This document shows positions 1 through 11,322 of a DNA stretch of 64,000 nucleotides, in pieces. Within the stretch, counting starts at the first letter, position 1, and each line of letters starts with the position of its first letter. This DNA is from Corylus avellana (Eukaryota > Streptophyta > Magnoliopsida > Fagales > Betulaceae): positions 14,597,574 to 14,661,573 of the forward strand of contig NC_081543.1 in assembly GCF_901000735.1 (NCBI RefSeq), read 5' to 3'. A model generated the notes under the pieces. The model saw only the letters and a program-made list of their open reading frames with translations, had not been told where the DNA came from and searched no databases. The position numbers and the translations under genes are program-made.

Positions 1-2
1 TC

Positions 3-1669
3 TGGCAAGAACCAGGTCGGCGAAGATATATCAACAACACCTTAGGTCCGAAGAAGTTCCAAGGCCCAACGATGGCTCAGGGAGTTCCGGGAGGGTTTCC
101 AAAGGAATCTGTGATGGTTCCGATGAAATCGTCCTGGCCGGCGAAAGATGCTCGAGGTCCGGCAGAGCCTCGCGTGAACAATACGTTATCTGGAGGCTGC
201 GTGGAGTTGATGAGAAGAGGTCCGGCGAGTGGGTCAGCAAGGTCGGCAGCGCAGACTGTGCAGTTGTCAGTATCTGATAGCGTAAAGGGAAGGGAAGGGA
301 TGCGGTACCATGCTGGGCAGACCTACGCTGAGCTAGGCATTGAGCTCCTCAACGTGAAGGAGACGTTGAGAAGTCTGAAGAGAGAATGTGACGTGGGAAT
401 GTATAAGATTGACAGGGCGATTAATCAGATGAAGTTTAGTGGGCTTGGGCCGGGAAAGGAGGTAGCCGTAGGTCAGGGAAAGGCTGTATGGAAAGAGAAG
501 GAGAAAACTGGGCCGGGAGGAAAACCAAAGAAGACCAACAGCAGGCTGAAGTTGAAGAAGAAGGTGATGTTTAAGCCAAGAGGTGTCGTGGGCTCTGGTG
601 TGGGCTGCAGTCTTAGCCCATCTCAACTTCATTCTCAAGTTGGGCTGGTGATGCCGGAGGCCTCTGGGAAAGTCGCGACTGGTTCGCGAGTCATCACACC
701 CTCACCGGCATGCTCATTGCTTGCCGGCAGAGAGCTAAAAGGGGAAGGAGGGGTTGGGTCGGCGGCGGAAAGGACTCCCAGGTTGTCTGTCGGCACCTCC
801 GATGAGAAGTCAGTTCAAAAAAGCACCGCATGCCCGGCAGAGAGCTAAAAGGGGAAGGAGGGGTTGGGTCGGCGGCGGAAAGGACTCCCAGGTTGTCTGT
901 CGGCACCTCCGATGAGAAGTCAGTTCAAAAAAGCACCGCATGCCCGGCAGAGGAGTCTCAGCCCACTGGTAACGGACTAGCTCTTATGACCTATAGGAGG
1001 AGGAAGGCCGGGATGCAGAGAAGGGACGAAACATGGAGGGGTTCACTAGAAGCCTCGACATCGACGTCTGGGCAGTCGAAAGGGCTACTGGGACCAACGC
1101 CGGAAAAGTCTCGAAGTGTGCCGGAGACGTTGATTTCACCGGAGGAGCAACAGATGGCGCCGGAGAGAGCTATGGAGACCGGCGAGGCTGGGGAGGGGTC
1201 GTTTCTGGCCACACGTCAGCTTCTGAGGGGGAGTCCCTCTCGCCGGAAGTCTGGTTTGGCCGTGGGGGAGTGGGCTCAGCAAACTTGTCGGGGGGAGGTC
1301 AGGAATTTGGGTCGTCTGGTTCAATTTGGGCAGGGAAGGGGGGACCCAACACCGGATTTGCAGTTTACTGGGTCTGATTTAGGATTGGATGGGGATACAG
1401 TGGCTGAAACAGCAGTCTTGGAGGATTTAGGGGCAGACACGATATCATCCAGCTGGGTAGTTGGAAACTGCCTCAAGTTTTGCCCACAAGTTGGAGTTTC
1501 TGATGAGGGGAAAAAGGAGGAACTGGAAGCTTTATTCAATGCTATTGAAGCTTCTAGAAGGCAGTACGATTTGGAGTTGGGAGGTGGTTCTGCAGGTGTT
1601 ACTGCACTCAAAGGACTCGAAGAAATTGAGGAAAGTGAGAGGGTTACTTTGGTGGATCATGAAGCTTAA
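3..1669 (+). pseudogene. LINE A ORF1 (gag-like), 5' partial, frameshifted
   Basis: The frame is open from the window start to a stop at 846-848, then resumes in another frame to 1669. The break is caused by a 110-base tandem duplication (110 is not a multiple of three). The protein is basic and rich in Ser, Gly and Lys; I see no CCHC zinc knuckle. The C-terminal segment (WVV-x-NCLKFCPxVGVSDEGKKEELEAL) is also found in the other LINEs of the window, so it is a conserved part of ORF1. Its role is presumably binding the element RNA, by family analogy. The stop lies inside the first codons of ORF2, as in copy B. Confidence 0.8.
724..952 (+). repeat. 110-base tandem duplication inside LINE A ORF1
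   Basis: Units 724-833 and 834-943 are identical. The nine bases CCGGCAGAG occur at 724-732, 834-842 and 944-952, so the duplication is bounded by 9-base microhomology. Copy B has one unit at the matching place. The duplication shifts the ORF1 frame and creates the stop at 846-848. Confidence 0.93.
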
Positions 1670-4600
1670 TATTGTAGTATGGAATGTGAGAGGGTTGAAT
1701 GCCCTAAAAAAAGGCTGCGCATTAGGGGTCTTTTGAAAGAATGGAAGGTTGATGTAGTGTGTTTGATTGAGACGAAGATGGAGACTATCTCCAAAGGAGT
1801 GATACATAGTCTTTGGGGAGGTCAACATGTGGGGTGGAAGGTTAAAGGCTCTAATGGTTTGTCGGGGGGGGATGTTAATGATGTGGGATAGGAGGGTAGT
1901 GGAGTGTAAGGAGGAGAGTGTGGGACATTTCTCTTTGGCTTGCTCTTTTCAAAATGTAGAGGATAAATGGGTGTGGGCGTTTGGGGGAGTGTATGGACCG
2001 AATGAGGATATGGAGAGAAGGGCACTTTGGGAAGAGTTGGCTGGTTTGATTGAGATGTGGGAGGTTCCTTGGTGTTTGGGTGGGGATTTCAACATTGTAC
2101 GCTTTCCTAGTGAGCGATCCAATGATTCTTATTACTCCTCGGGCATGATGGATTTTTCGGACTTCATTTCTGAGAATAATCTGGTGGATATTCCGATGAG
2201 GGGGGGTCAATTTACTTGGTCTAATAATCAAGAAAATGAGAGTTGGTCGAGGATTGACCGGTTCTTGTTTTCTTCGGATTGGGAAGATCACTACCCCGCA
2301 GTTTCTCAAAGAAGACTTCAACGTCTGCTCTCGGATCATTTCCCTTTATTACTGGATTGTGGGACTCCTTGTGGAGGTAAGAAGGGTTTTAAATTCGAAA
2401 ATATGTGGCTTAAGGCAGAGGGTTTTGTTGATAAGGTTGCGTCTTGGTGGGGGCCATATTCGTTTGAGGGTTTACCTAGCTTTGTGCTCGCTAGTAAATT
2501 AAAATCCCTTAAAGTGGACTTGAAAAAATGGAATGAGGAGGTCTTTGGGGATATTGGGAGGAAAAAAAAGGAGTTATTGGGAGATATCCAGAAGTTGGAT
2601 GAGTTGGCAGAATCAAGAGGGCTAGATCAAGAGGAGAAAATCCGGAAGACGGACAAGTTGAAAGATTTGGAGAATACTTTGTTGTGTGAAGAAATTCATT
2701 GGCGCCAGAAATCGAGAGCGTTGTGGCTCAAGGAGGGGGGATCGGAATACTCGCTTTTTCCACAAGATGGCTAACTCTCACCGAAGGTACAACCGGGTGG
2801 AAGTGCTTCGCATTAATGGCATCTTATCTGGTGATCCAGTGGAGATAAAAGATCACATAGTGCAATATTATCAAAGTCTTTATTCGGAGCAAAGCTCTTG
2901 GCGCCCTAGAATGGATAACCAGCCATTTTTGTCCATAGAGGAGGAGGACACTAGGTGGTTAGAAAGAGACTTTGAGGAAAAGGAGGTTTGGGAGGTGGTA
3001 AAAGGTATGGATGGTGATAAGGCTCTGGGTCCAGATGGCTTTTCCATGGCTTTTTTTCAAGCTTGCTGGAGTATTATTAAGCAAGATGTCATGGCGGTTT
3101 TTGCAGAGTTCCATCGCAGGCGTCAATTGGTGAAGAGCTTGAATGCAACCTTTATTTCCCTGATTCCAAAGAAGGCAGATGCGGTGGAGATGAAGGACTT
3201 TCGGCCTATTAGTCTGGTGGGAGGGGTGTATAAAATTGTGTCGAAGGTTCTTGCTAGTAGGATGAAAACTGTGTTGGGTAAGGTCATTTCCTATTCTCAA
3301 AATGCTTTTATTGGGGGCCGGCAAATCCTAGATTCCGTTCTTATTGCAAATGAATGTGTGGATAGTCGCATGAAATCAGGGGTGCCAGGTGTCCTTTGTA
3401 AATTGGATTTGGAAAAGGCCTATGACCATGTAAATTGGGACTTTGTCTTGTATTTGCTGCATAGATGTGGTTTTGGGGAAAGGTGGAGGGATTGGATAGA
3501 ATGGTGTATTAAGACGGTAAGATTCTCCATTCTTGTGAATGGTTCTCCGGAAGGTTTCTTTAACAGTTCAAGGGGAATCAGGCAAGGGGATCCTCTCTCA
3601 CCGTTATTGTTTGTGCTTGTTATGGAGGCTTTGAGTAAGATGGTGAATGCGACGGTTGACCAAGGCCTTTTGACTGGATTTTCGGTGGGCAATAGGGTCT
3701 TGTCGGAGTTGATGATTTCTCACTCCTTATTTGCGGATGATACTTTGATTTTTTGTGAAGATTCCATCGAGCAAATCCGGTATGTTCGTCTCATTCTCTT
3801 ATGTTTTGAAGCTGTTTCGGGTTTGAGAGTGAATTTTGGAAAATCGAAGATTGTGGCTATTGGTGAGGTGGAGAATATTGGGGGATTAGCTAACATTCTT
3901 GGATGTAGTGTTGCCGATTTGCCTATGAAGTATTTGGGCCTCCCTCTGGGGGCGTCTTATAAGGATACGGTTATGTGGAATGAAGTGATTGAAAAGATGG
4001 AGCGTCAGATGGCAGGTTGGAAGAGAATGTACCTCTCTAAAGGAGGTCGTTTAACCCTCATTAAGAGCACTTTGGTTAACCTCCCGACTTACTTTTTATC
4101 TCTATTTCCGATTCCTGCTAGTGTAGCCAAAAGGATTGAGAAAGTCCAGAGAGATTTCTTGTGGGGAGGAATGGGGGATGAGCCCAAGTTGCATCTAGTA
4201 AGTTGGGACCAAGTTTGTACCCCTATTCGTTATGGTGGGCTTGGTATTCGGAAGATGCATCAGTTTAACCAAGCTCTCTTGGGGAAATGGCTTTGGAGAT
4301 ATGCAAATGAGAACGAGGCGCTTTGGTGTAAGTTGATCAAAGCTAAGTATGAAGATCAAGAAGGTGGGTGGTGCACGAAGGAGGTTTCGGGCTCTCATGG
4401 TGTGGGGCTTTGGAAGCATATTCGGAAAGGATGGAATTTCTTTGCCAAAAGTACTCGGTTTGAGGTGGGGGAGGGTTCAAAAGTCCGTTTTTGGCATGAT
4501 ATTTGGTGTGGGGACAATTCTTTAAAGCAAGATTTTCCATCCTTATACAGTATCGCCAGAAACAAAGAAGCTTGGGTGAAGGATAACTTTTTTGGAAGGA

Positions 4601-5161
4601 ATGGGGTTGTTGAGTGGAATGTCATTTTCATACGATCGGTACAAGATTGGGAGATGGATTTGGTTTCTCCTTTTTTTGATCGGTTGTATTCTTGCAAGGT
4701 TTCCCTAGGCAACGTAGATCGTATTTGCTGGGCGCCGTCCAAGAAGGGCAAGTTTGAGGTGAAATCGTTCTATAAGACCTTGGCCATTTCTAACCAAGAG
4801 GAGTTTCCTTGGAAGAGCATATGGGGTACTAAGGCGCCTCAGCGGGTGGCTTTTTTTGGGTGGATAGCAGCCTTAGGCAAAATTTTGACTCATGATATGC
4901 TTCGTAGGAGGAACATAGTGGTTGTGGAGTGGTGTTGTATGTGCAAGAAGACCGGAGAGTCAGCCGATCATCTTCTTCTCCACTGTGAGCTTGCAAGTGC
5001 TCTTTGGCACATGATTTTTCAGCGGTTCGGGTTGCTTTGGGTCATGCCTAGCCGGGTGAGGGCCTTTTTTGCTAGTTGGTGGTCGGGAGGTCGCTCTCGA
5101 AGCGCGGTTGTTTGGAAGATGATCCCTCTGTGTCTTATGTGGTGTATTTGGAATGAACGAA
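1659..5161 (+). pseudogene. LINE A ORF2 (endonuclease-reverse transcriptase), frameshifted, 3' cut by gap
   Basis: It begins with ATG at 1659, overlapping the end of ORF1. Endonuclease motifs are visible: WNVRGLN near the start, ETK, GGDFN, SRIDRF and SDHFPLLLDC. Reverse transcriptase motifs follow: GPDGFS, FRPISL, LEKAYDHVNW, GIRQGDPLSP and the catalytic FADD at 3730-3741. The C-terminal knuckle CxxC...HLLLHC is present. Compared with copy B there is one A too few in the run 1706-1712, one G too many in 1864-1871 and one G too many in 2735-2740. The first two compensate each other; the third leaves the RT in a different frame from the endonuclease. Homopolymer placement means sequencing error is as likely as real decay. 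Confidence 0.9.
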
Positions 5162-5261
5162 NNNNNNNNNNNNNNNNNNNNNNNNNNNNNNNNNNNNNNN
5201 NNNNNNNNNNNNNNNNNNNNNNNNNNNNNNNNNNNNNNNNNNNNNNNNNNNNNNNNNNNNN
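5162..5261. other. Assembly gap of 100 N
   Basis: This is a run of N exactly 100 bases long, a usual placeholder for a scaffold gap of unknown size. It cuts LINE A inside ORF2. The sequence after it is not the missing LINE tail, so the true distance between LINE A and CAND1 is unknown. Confidence 0.97.
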
Positions 5262-5717
5262 GGTTAGTTTGAGGATGTGTGTTTTGTTCGTTCCTCTTTT
5301 TTGGCATTGGTATATTAAGGCTGACTCACTGGCCCAAACTCAAACGGAACGGGGAAACATGTGCTATGATTCAACAACAATGAGTATATATATATATATA
5401 TATATTTTGTGTTGTGTTCTTAAGCAGCGTGTGCTTGCTTGCCTTGCTCGAGGATTCATTTGCCATTTTTGAATTTCAAATTGTTTCCTCTTTTTTGGTA
5501 ATAGGTTCCTTCATGGATTTTGAGGCTTTCTTTCTTTCTTTCTTTCTTTTTTTTTTTTTGGTATGTGTAGTTGAACATATTTCATTTCTCCTTTTGAATT
5601 TTATTTCACTTATGCTAATGTAATTTTATGATTACTGATTGCCTATATTCTGTTCCTCTCTCAGAGTATTGATATTTGTGAGTTAGGTGCTCACAGCACC
5701 TTGATTTTCTCGCACAG
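5262..5717 (+). promoter_or_regulatory. Region upstream of CAND1 start; probable leader with 5'-UTR intron end
   Basis: No coding sequence is evident here. It holds an AT dinucleotide run (about 5384-5405) and a T/C-rich stretch (5530-5560). A pyrimidine-rich tract ending in CACAG at 5713-5717 just before AGATGG looks like a 3' splice site, so the start codon may lie at the front of the second transcribed exon. The promoter may be in the gap. This is inference from signals only. Confidence 0.35.
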
Positions 5718-5719
5718 AG

Positions 5720-8700
5720 ATGGCGGCCAATTTAGCAATGACCGGTATACTAGAAAAGGTATGATATTTTTGGGGCTTCTATTTGATTTGTGTGTATGTA
5801 TGTATGCACGCACGCATGTATGTCTTTTTACAATGACTCATATTTGACCATATTTGACTCTTGTGTAACGGCAAATATGTGTGTCCCACATATTTTAGCT
5901 TTTCATGTTTTTTCACCTGTGAGTTTTTTTGCAGATGACAGGCAAGGATAAAGATTACAGATATATGGCAACATCTGATTTGCTAAACGAGTTAAACAAA
6001 GATAGTTTTAAAGCTGATTCTGATCTGGAGATAAAATTGTCAAATATAATCATACAACAGCTTGATGATGCAGCAGGAGATGTTTCGGGATTGGCAGTGA
6101 AATGGTATTGACTTGCCTCTGTATCCCCATTTTATATGATCAGGGATGCGGTTGCTTCTTTTGGTTGTCCGAGTGATGTTTGTCTCAGTAAAAGCATGCT
6201 TACATGATTGTATCTATTCTTGAACTGTCATATTCAGTGTTTTATAGGTGGTTATGAATGCCGTTCACATTTGTATTTAACGGGAAGGGTGGTGATAGGT
6301 CTTTTAACACGCTATAATCTCTTTCTTGGGGGTATGTAAAGAAGGGACAAGTCTTGACTGGATAATGTTCTTGAACTGAGTCTGCCAAAGAGAATTGTGT
6401 ATCCTGTTCATCAATATTGCTTTGCATGATAAATATTTTTCAGTTTTTGAATTTGATTTCCCTTAGACGTTATAAGTCTTGCTGTTAGTTGCCGCTTGTT
6501 GATCATGTGTTCAGTTTAGATGGTAGTAGTCACTTCTGGATATTTAGTATGCATAAGTTTTGATAGCGCTATAATTTTTGATTGCCAAAATTCATCCTCT
6601 ATAAAGTTCTAGTGGTACACTGGTAAGTTGGTGCAAATGCAGGATGGCACTTTGTTATTTCTTTTCCCAGTGATCTTCTGAAATTATGACTGGTCTGTCT
6701 GCTTATATGTTAGTTTATGCAAATGACGCAAAAAGATGAAGGGAAACTATTGCATAAAGAAATGCTATATAATATTGGTACTTTGTTGTGCATTTTTTCA
6801 GTTGATGTATATCCTTTTTTTTTTTTTTATGTGGTATTGCAGTCTTGCTCCATTGGTCAAGAAGGTGAGTGAAGCACGTGTTGTGGAGATGGCTAATAAA
6901 CTCTGTGATAAACTGCTAAACGGGAAGGATCAACATCGGGACATTGCTAGCATAGCTTTGAAAACAATAGTTGCTGAAGTTGCAACACCATCTCTCGCCC
7001 AATCAATTCTTGTTGCAGTCACGCCACAATTGATAAAAGGAATTAATGGCCCCGTGAGTTCCTAAATTTAAATGTCACTTCTTTATCATATGGAAGCTTT
7101 TGGCATTCAAATGGGAAAGTGTTTTTGGATACCCCTTCACCATGTGAATCGAGTAATTTGAATTTGCAAACAAAATAATGTACGGAAGGTATCTAAGCAA
7201 ATCTTGTATGCAATTAGAAGCAGATTAGAACTTTTCACTTATTCAGAAATAATAGGAAAATGCATGACAAATCTAAAAACTCAGAGAAAGGAATGCAACT
7301 CAAAACACCAAAATAAAGAAGCTCTCTTTAATTGCACTTGGTTTCCTTTTGTTCTGTTAATTATGTGAAATGTAGACAAAGGTTTGTTCACCCCCTCCTC
7401 CACTCTCTCTCTCTCTTCATCGTTTCCCATGTTAGAGACTTGTGTGCCCCTTGTAAATTTTGTTTTATATTAGGTCAAAAAGGGAATTCTTTAAACATGA
7501 TCATGGTTTTTTTTTTTTTTTTTGATAAATATAACATGTTCATGAGATTAATATAGAATATCCTTTTCTAGTTCCTACCAGCCCTTTTTAGAGAGATTTT
7601 GAAGGCAATATGACATCAATTCCTTCCTTTGTTGATTTTGGTTCCAGTTTGCAATGTCGATGAAGGCTTGGCTAATATTATTATTATTATTATTATGACG
7701 AGGAACCCCTTCAAGGTAAGGCTACTTCAGGTACTCACTCATGTTGGGTAAACCTTAAACCTGTGCAATGCATCCTCTCCACACAAATTGGGTAATACTT
7801 TGGCTTTGCCGGCAGCTGGCTTCAAGGAATTGCTTGCACCCAAGGGATTCAAATCTTAGACCTGATCGAAATGCCATCAAGACCAAGGCCCCTACCACTT
7901 GAGTCAACCCCTTGGGGTTAGGCCTGGCTAGTATTTTGGGTTGTAAGGTATCTCTTTTCCCACAAAATATCTCAATGTTCCCTTGGGAGCTTCGATTAAG
8001 GTCAAATTTATTTGGGATGACATCGTTGAGAAGATGAGTGTCGTTTGGCTGGTCAGAAAAGGATGTACTTGTCAAAGGATGTGAGAGTTACTCTGATTAA
8101 AAGCACTTTATTTAATTATCCTACCTACTTCATGTCTTTCCCCCCTCCTTGTTGGTGTTGGCAATCGCTTAGAAAAGTTGCATCATAATTTTTTGTGGGT
8201 TGGCATAGATGAAGTGTTCATATATCGCTTGGTTAGCTAGACTAAGGTATGTATTTTCTGATCTCAAAAGGAGGGTTGGGGGTTCGAAATTTGCTTGTGT
8301 TCAATCGATCTCTTTTAGGGAAGTGATTTTGGTGCTATTCTCGTCATAAGAGAGGCCTTTTGGAGGTTGGTTGCGGACCCTAAATATGGCAGTGCATAGG
8401 AGGGTGGTGTGGTGTTCCAATGGGGTCCATGGGTTGTATGGGGTAAGACTTTAGAAAAATATCAAGAGGGACTGGGGCGAGTTTTCTAGTCATTCGAGAC
8501 TTGTGGAGGGTGATGGCTCTAAAGTTAAGTTTTGGCATGATGTATGGTGGGCTTGGGGGGGACCAAACCCTCGGGACAACTTTTTTGGACTTGCATGGAA
8601 TAGTCCATTTTAAGGAAGTTGTAGTGGCAGACCATTTGGAGCTCTCTAGTACCTCTCATAAGTGGAATATTAACTTTCTCAGAGTAGCTCACGATTGGGA

Positions 8701-11322
8701 GGTGGATCCCTTTACCTCTTTCACGTCGTTATTTTTTGTTAGAGTGAGAGGGTTTGGTGAAAACAAGCTTTGCTGGTTACCCTCTAAGAGAGACTTGTTT
8801 GATGTCTGAGCATACTATAATGTTCTTATTCCTCATGATAGTACTTATTTCCCTTAGGTTCGAATCCCGTCATTTCTCTTAGGTTCGAATCCCGTCATTT
8901 CCCTTAGGTTCAAATCCCTTGATTGCAAATAATTCCCTAGGCCACACCCCTGGCGAAAGCTAGATTTAACCGATCCGTGAGGTGGGGGTGTGTTACACGG
9001 GTTTGAAGTTTATCCTTCGGGGGTGGGTACACGAAGTGGCCCTATCTTGGGGGGTTTCCTGTCATAGAAAAAATATAGTACTCATTTCCCTTAGAGGGAT
9101 ATTTGGCGGAATAAGGTTTCCTTGAGAGGTGTTCTTTGCTTGGACTGCAGCATTAGGGAAGATCTTCATCATGGACAATCTAAGGAAATAACATGTCATT
9201 GTGGTTTAGTGGCTTTGCATGTGCAAGAAAAATGTGGAGGAAGTGGATCATAATTTACTCCATTTTGAGATTGCCAATGCTCTTTGGAATGGTATCTTTA
9301 GCAATGCTCTTTTTTCTTTGCATGTGTGAGTTGGATGGGGAGTCAGTTGACCATCTCTTTCTTCATTGTGGGGTTGCGCGGATGTTGTGGAATGCTGTCT
9401 TCACTCGTTTTGGTTTGTGTTGGGTGATGCCTGGTAGCGTCAGGGGGTTGTATGCTTCTTGGTGGGCAGGAGGCAATTCTCGTAGCGCCGTGGTGTGGAA
9501 GATGGTTCCTCTTTGCCTTATGTGGTGCATTTGGATTGAGAGGAATGCTAGATATTTCGAGGACTCGTCTAGGAACATTGATGACCTTATTCACTTTTTC
9601 TTGTACACCCTTTTCACTTGGACTACTGGTTGGCTAGCGCCCTTAGCATTCAGCTTCCCTGACTTCCTTTTTATGTTTTCTTCTTCTTTTTCTCCCTCTT
9701 AGTCACTCCTTTGTATACTCCCTGTGTACTAGGGTTGCGCCCCTCTGCGCTTTGTTTGATACATCTTTATTACTTATCAAAAAAAAAAGCAATGAAGGGC
9801 CTGGGTTATGCTTACTCGGGTGGTAGATTTCTTTGCTTGTTGGGAAGCGATGCAGTTTGGAAGATGATTTTATTCTGCCTTATGTGGCGTCTTTAGAGAG
9901 AAAGTAATGATTGGAGCTTCGAGGACTTTAGGGAAACTCATATGCACATAAATGAGGAAAAAAGATTAACTGGAGACCACTATGGCTTCCCATTTTCTGT
10001 TTTCTTGTTTGCTTAGCTATAAATATGGCTTTATTGTATTCGTTTTGTTTACCGGATTTTAATATGGCTTCATATTTAACAATTGGCTACCTAAATAAAT
10101 TTATATTATGGTATGTCAGTGCTACCGGAAGCTTTGGGGAAGTTTGGGGTGGACTTACTAATAAGATGCTTTCAGCAATTGTCCGCTTTGTACCAGCTAC
10201 CCAATGTTCTATGCTATCATTGTATTATTTTATTTAGTTCTTGCATTGTGGTGTATTATCCATAAATTAACGGTAGGCTTCCTGCTAATTTTTTACTTCC
10301 GTGTTTTAACTCAGGGCCCGAGTACAGAGATTAAGTGTGAATGTCTCGATATCTTATGTGATGTCCTCCATAAATTTGGTAATCTAATGGCAGCCGACCA
10401 CGAACTACTTTTATGTGCTTTGTTGCCCCAGTTGAATTCCAATCAAGCTAGTGTTCGAAAGAAGACCGTGTCTTGTATTGGTAAGGTTTATTAAATTTGT
10501 GTAGTTGATTATGTTTATTTAAGTTTTACTTTGATAAGGTACTCTCTTAATGTTTTTAGCTACTTCCTCAATGTTTTTTAGTTTTTGGTTGCTTTGCCTT
10601 GAATCTTTCATTTTGTGGAATATGATAAGAGTACAACATAAACATCTTTAGCCTATCTCACCGATCAGAATTCATCTGGTTTTGATCATTTTGGTCAGAA
10701 TTCATCTGCTTTCCATATTTAAGGGAAATCAACATTCAGTTGGAGATACTGTGGCTGTTTTGATTTCTGACCTTCAACACGAGAAGTCCTCTCTCCCCTT
10801 TAATATGGAAAGCAGGACTGGGATTCCTCTTCTGTTAAATCGGTTGTTGCTGCTTTTTTATTTTGTATACTTTTAAGTTGAATTGTGAACAACATTTTAT
10901 TTCTATCGTCAGTTCCTTAAAAACCAAAATATTAGGTACACTGTTAAGTGAAACTACGTAATATGATACATGATGTACCTATATATGAAGAAAAAGATTC
11001 ATAATGTACCTTTATGAAGAAAAGATTCAGGGCACTTAATAAGTGTTTTGTTTGACTATGTTAGAGTAGCCTGAAATGGGCATATGATTAATGTGGTGCC
11101 ACTTGTATCGCTGCACTTTCTTTGAGTTTGTAATATAAAATTTTGTCCCAAAGGGTACAGTATATTTAACTTGGCACATTCTTTGTCTTCAGCATCTCTT
11201 GCTTCAAGCTTGTCAGATGATTTGCTGGCTAAGGCAACAATTGAAGTTGTTAGGAACTTGAGAAATAGGGGCAGAAAATCGGAATTGACCCGCACAAACA
11301 TTCAAATGATTGGTGCTTTGAG
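5720..11322 (+). CDS. CAND1: CAND1 (cullin-associated NEDD8-dissociated protein 1), N-terminal five exons only
   Basis: CAND1 is a HEAT-repeat protein that binds unneddylated cullin-RBX1 cores and exchanges substrate-receptor modules of SCF-type ubiquitin ligases. Coding exons: 5720-5758, 5935-6104, 6843-7053, 10315-10480 and 11193-11322. All junctions are GT-AG with matching phases, totalling 716 bases. The protein begins [13 protein letters not shown], then [20 protein letters not shown], and reaches TNIQMIGAL, the expected first ~238 residues of a ~1220-residue protein, with the usual N-terminal HEAT repeats. A donor at 11323 shows the gene should continue, yet no later CAND1 exon (GYRFG... 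onward) appears in the window. LINE B and then VPS13 exons follow instead. The gene is therefore broken here, or the assembly is. Intron 3 (7054-10314) is swollen by nested repeats. Confidence 0.93.
7506..7532 (-). mobile_element. Micro LINE-tail insertion in CAND1 intron 3
   Basis: A run of T followed by GATAAATAT is, on the minus strand, the LINE 3' end (ATTTATC plus poly-A). It is flanked by AACATGATCATG (7494-7505) and AACATGTTCATG (7533-7544), a 12-base duplication with one mismatch. Only about 27 bases were inserted. Confidence 0.6.
7681..7920 (-). mobile_element. tRNA-derived SINE (Au-like), minus strand, nested in LINE
   Basis: Read on the minus strand it starts with a tRNA-like head (A box at 7895-7906, B box GATTTGAATCCC at 7844-7855). 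It ends in GGGGTTCCTCGTCAT followed by (AAT)n. It is flanked by 15-base duplications of the LINE target, GGCTTGGCTAATATT at 7666-7680 and GGCCTGGCTAGTATT at 7921-7935, with two mismatches. Head, simple-repeat tail and duplication together identify a SINE; the Au-family name is from memory. Confidence 0.82.
8858..9074 (+). mobile_element. tRNA-derived SINE with triplicated B-box head, nested in LINE
   Basis: It is inserted in the same dead LINE, flanked by ATAGTACTTATTTCCCTTAG (8838-8857) and ATAGTACTCATTTCCCTTAG (9075-9094), a 20-base duplication with one mismatch. The 3' end GGGTTTCCTGTCAT resembles that of the SINE at 7681-7920. The head carries three B-box copies (GGTTCGAATCCC at 8857-8868 and 8882-8893, GGTTCAAATCCC at 8907-8918) spaced 25 bases apart. 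No A box is visible, so the 5' end is rearranged or truncated. Confidence 0.78.
9790..9960 (+). mobile_element. Second degenerate LINE ORF2 fragment abutting the first
   Basis: Directly after the poly-A of the previous LINE comes text similar to the ORF2 C-terminal region of LINE E: GTGGTAGA-TT-CTTTGCTTGTTGGG, then VWKMI-LCLMW at about 9847-9890. It probably represents the older LINE that served as target. It ends unclearly near 9950. The remaining sequence to 10314 is AT-rich intron with nothing recognised. Confidence 0.55.
10481..11192 (+). other. CAND1 intron 4, no feature seen
   Basis: AT-rich intron sequence between exons 4 and 5. It starts GTAAGG and ends TCTTCAG. I find no repeat signature or coding similarity in it. 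Confidence 0.6.

Larger units (their letters stand above)
1..5161 (+). mobile_element. LINE copy A (plant L1 type), truncated at both ends by window and gap
   Basis: This is a non-LTR retrotransposon with an ORF1 region followed by an ORF2 carrying endonuclease, reverse transcriptase and C-terminal zinc-knuckle segments. It aligns base for base with LINE copy B: position 1 here matches about 12263, and 5161 matches about 17339. The first ~510 bases of ORF1 lie outside the window. The last ~50 ORF2 codons and the tail fall in the N gap. It differs from copy B by scattered substitutions, a 110-base duplication in ORF1 and three single-base homopolymer indels in ORF2, so as written it cannot make intact proteins. 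Confidence 0.93.
7600..9789 (+). mobile_element. Degenerate 5'-truncated LINE in CAND1 intron 3, interrupted by two SINEs
   Basis: Reverse-transcriptase and C-terminal ORF2 segments are recognisable in fragments. VPV...LANI lies near 7640-7680, the [12 protein letters not shown] region near 7940, and TFLSLFP-like text near 8120. The last ~130 codons (about 9320-9702) include [26 protein letters not shown] zinc-knuckle sequence. The tail TTGCGCCCCTCTGCGC...TTACTTATC plus poly-A ends at about 9789. The 5' limit is uncertain. Many frameshifts and stops make it long dead. Two SINEs sit inside it (7681-7920 and 8858-9074). Confidence 0.85.

Noticed and set aside
333..638. Long open frames on the minus strand over both LINE ORF1 copies
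   Set aside because: They are antisense to ORF1, share its substitutions between copies and have no protein-like motifs.
5720..5722. Second Met (ATG at 5738) as CAND1 start
   Set aside because: The first ATG at 5720 has a purine at -3 and G at +4 and gives the MAAN-type start expected for plant CAND1.
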